Below are positions 62,636 to 64,000 of a stretch of DNA of 64,000 nucleotides, piece by piece. The notes under the pieces are model-generated. The model saw nothing but the letters and a program-made list of their open reading frames with translations, was not told the DNA's origin and searched no databases. This stretch comes from Anaerolineales bacterium (GTDB lineage Bacteria; Chloroflexota; Anaerolineae; Anaerolineales; UBA11579). The translations under genes were made by a program, and so were the position numbers. Every line of letters begins with the position of its first letter. The first letter of the stretch is position 1. Where the stretch lies: contig JAHBVE010000002.1 in assembly GCA_019637675.1 (NCBI GenBank), positions 333,797 to 397,796 of the forward strand, written 5' to 3'.

Positions 62636-62777
62636 GTTTCGGCTTGGGGAGTGCTTCGCTCGTTTCACTCGCTCGCATGACAATACGCTCATCTCCTCGA
62701 ACAAAAATGCTAAAATAGCCGCGGAATTCGACCACCCCAGCAGACGCTGCGGTGGCTACTGTCGTTTAAGAGGGCAC

Positions 62778-63389
62778 ATGTTTCGAAAGCGCAAACCGAA
62801 AGAGCACGAGAGCAACAACCCACCCTACCTGATCGCCGGGCTGGGCAACCCAGGGCCGGAGTACCGCGAGAACCGCCACAACGTAGGCTTTATGGTGGTG
62901 GACAAGCTGGCCGAGGAGCTGGGCGTGAAGTTCACCAAGGTGCAGAACGAGGCCATGGTGGCCCAGGCCGGCGCGGGCGAAGGGCGGGTGGTGCTGGCCA
63001 AGCCGCGCACCTTCATGAACAACTCCGGCGTTTCGGTGAGCCAGCTGGTGCGCTTCTACAAAGTGCCGCTCGATAAGCTGCTGGTGGTGTACGACGATGT
63101 GGACCTGCCGTTCGAGACGCTGCGCTTGCGCTCAGAGGGCAGCTCGGGCGGGCAGAACGGGATGAAGTCCATCATTCAGAAGCTGGGCTCGCAGGAGTTT
63201 GCGCGCCTTCGTGTTGGCGTGAGCCGCCCCAAGGGCCGCATGAGCACGCCCAACCATGTACTGCAAGATTTCTCGCGCGCCGAGCAAGAGGCGTTGCCCT
63301 TCGTGCTCAAGCGGGCGAGCGATGCCGTGCAGACCTTCATCAATGAAGGCATTGTGACGGCGATGAATAAATACAACGGAATTGAATGA
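62778..63389 (+). CDS. pth: Peptidyl-tRNA hydrolase
   Basis: 203 residues. It frees stalled tRNAs from peptides. LIAGLGNPGPEYRENRHNVGF has the catalytic Asn and His; KPRTFMNNSG and VVYDDVDLPFETLRLRSEG carry the Asp; GGQNGMKSIIQKLGSQEFARL is the C-terminal core. A short basic extension (FRKRKPKEHESNN) precedes the core. TAAGAGGGC lies upstream of the ATG. It overlaps mfd by four bases. Confidence 0.95.
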   Translation: MFRKRKPKEHESNNPPYLIAGLGNPGPEYRENRHNVGFMVVDKLAEELGVKFTKVQNEAMVAQAGAGEGRVVLAKPRTFMNNSGVSVSQLVRFYKVPLDKLLVVYDDVDLPFETLRLRSEGSSGGQNGMKSIIQKLGSQEFARLRVGVSRPKGRMSTPNHVLQDFSRAEQEALPFVLKRASDAVQTFINEGIVTAMNKYNGIE

Positions 63390-64000
63390 GCGAACTGCTG
63401 CAGCGCATCCAGCGCCAACCTGCTTTTAAGCAGCTGCTGGCGAATAGCCATGACGGCACAGGCCCAGTGCAACTGGGGCTGATCCGTTCGGCGCGCCTGC
63501 CGCTGGCAGCCGCCCTGGCGGCTGCCAGCGGGCGGCCTGCGCTGCTATTGAGCCACCGGCGTGACCGTGCGCTGGCCCACTTTGAAGAGCTGGGCTTCTG
63601 GACGCCGGCGCTGGAGCGTATGTACTTTGCTGAGCCGAGCTCACTGTTCTACGAGAACGCGCCGTGGAGCGAAACAGCGCGGCGCGAGCGCCTGGGCGCC
63701 CTCTCGCAGCTGGCGCTGGGCGCAAGCACGCCGTTCATCACGGCCAGCGCGCGGGCGCTGATGTCACGCACGCTGCCGCCGGCGCAGTTCACTGCGGCGG
63801 CGCAGCGTTTGCAGCGCGGGGCGCGCAGCCAACCCGCCGAACTGGCCGCCCAATTGGCGCGCCTGGGCTACGAGGCAGCTCAGAATGTGGTGGCGCCCGG
63901 CCAGTTCGCCCGGCGCGGCGGCATTCTGGATCTGTGGCCGATGCAGGACGAGCTGCCCGCCCGTTTGGAATACTTCGGCGATGAGCTGGACAGCCTGCGC
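63386..64000 (+). CDS. mfd: Transcription-repair coupling factor, N-terminal part
   Basis: 205 visible residues, cut by the window end. It recovers stalled RNA polymerase and recruits UvrA. The UvrB-homology module is visible: PALLLSHRRDRALAHFEELGFW and LFYENAPWSETARRERLGAL, then QFARRGGILDLWPMQDELPARL and EYFGDELDSLR, the TRCF signature. ATGA overlap with pth. The RNA-polymerase-binding and translocase domains lie beyond the window, so assignment to Mfd rather than UvrB rests on the N-terminal match and the pth-mfd context. Confidence 0.87.
   Translation, partial: MSELLQRIQRQPAFKQLLANSHDGTGPVQLGLIRSARLPLAAALAAASGRPALLLSHRRDRALAHFEELGFWTPALERMYFAEPSSLFYENAPWSETARRERLGALSQLALGASTPFITASARALMSRTLPPAQFTAAAQRLQRGARSQPAELAAQLARLGYEAAQNVVAPGQFARRGGILDLWPMQDELPARLEYFGDELDSLR

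Noticed and set aside
63386-64000. UvrB instead of Mfd
   Set aside because: The N-terminus and EYFGDELDSLR fit both, but position directly after pth with ATGA overlap and the missing UvrB P-loop at the start favour mfd.

Overview
The window looks like a chromosomal segment of a GC-rich member of the Chloroflexota, most like Anaerolineae. This is inferred from gene content and style, not from a marker search: lipoproteins with Thr/Pro-rich linkers, ABC and WD40-like proteins typical of that group, DUF1385/DUF503/DUF4230 families, split glycine decarboxylase, and an S4 protein without zinc cysteines. No rRNA, tRNA, CRISPR array or canonical insertion sequence was seen.

Layout. 1-6323: esterase 3' end, M20 peptidase, DUF1385, a phosphodiester glycosidase lipoprotein, a lipoate ligase/LipM-like protein, then divergent DUF4230 and DUF503. 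6437-13440: mostly minus strand, with YciI-like, acyl-CoA dehydrogenase, an EamA carrier, a SET-domain protein, acetyl-CoA synthetase and a methyltransferase; uracil-DNA glycosylase (+) is embedded here. 13550-15658: MarR plus a DrrAB-like ABC exporter. 15712-16317: a small GIY-YIG nuclease gene bracketed by mirrored palindromic repeats. 16374-20811: SPFH protein, histidine phosphatase, an arsenic module (aquaporin divergent from an ArsR-ArsC fusion) and fmt. 21751-25294: a glycine riboswitch controlling gcvH-gcvPA-gcvPB. 26661-30650: a heterodimeric ABC exporter. 30860-36683: a degenerate class A PBP homologue, an aminotransferase, ruvX and mltG. 36806-38793: an ABC-XRE cassette. 38841-48897: a cystathionine-synthase-like enzyme, a ParB-fold SerK/SbnI-like protein, an M23 peptidase, a TolB-like protein, a copper cupredoxin/CopB pair and a Cys/Met-metabolism lyase. 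48977-55154: S4, recA, lipoprotein, YbaK, ahcY and an adenosine-kinase-like gene. 55464-57282: an AT-rich AAA ATPase-PIN cassette. 57306-64000: enolase, CTP synthase, roadblock, a 5'-3' exonuclease, pth and the start of mfd.

Functional links. Sulfur and one-carbon metabolism recur: glycine cleavage, a LipM-like enzyme that could lipoylate GcvH, two PLP transsulfuration-type enzymes, a candidate serine kinase, and AHCY with adenosine kinase to recycle S-adenosylhomocysteine. Arsenic and copper each have a compact detoxification module with its own candidate operator.

Expression. About eighteen genes have a -10-like hexamer (TANNNT) 6-7 bases before the start codon and no Shine-Dalgarno sequence, which predicts leaderless mRNAs. 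In two cases (ruvX, mltG) that hexamer is the end of a dispersed palindromic repeat. The most striking candidate systems are the AAA-PIN cassette, the repeat-bracketed GIY-YIG gene and the repeat-borne promoters.
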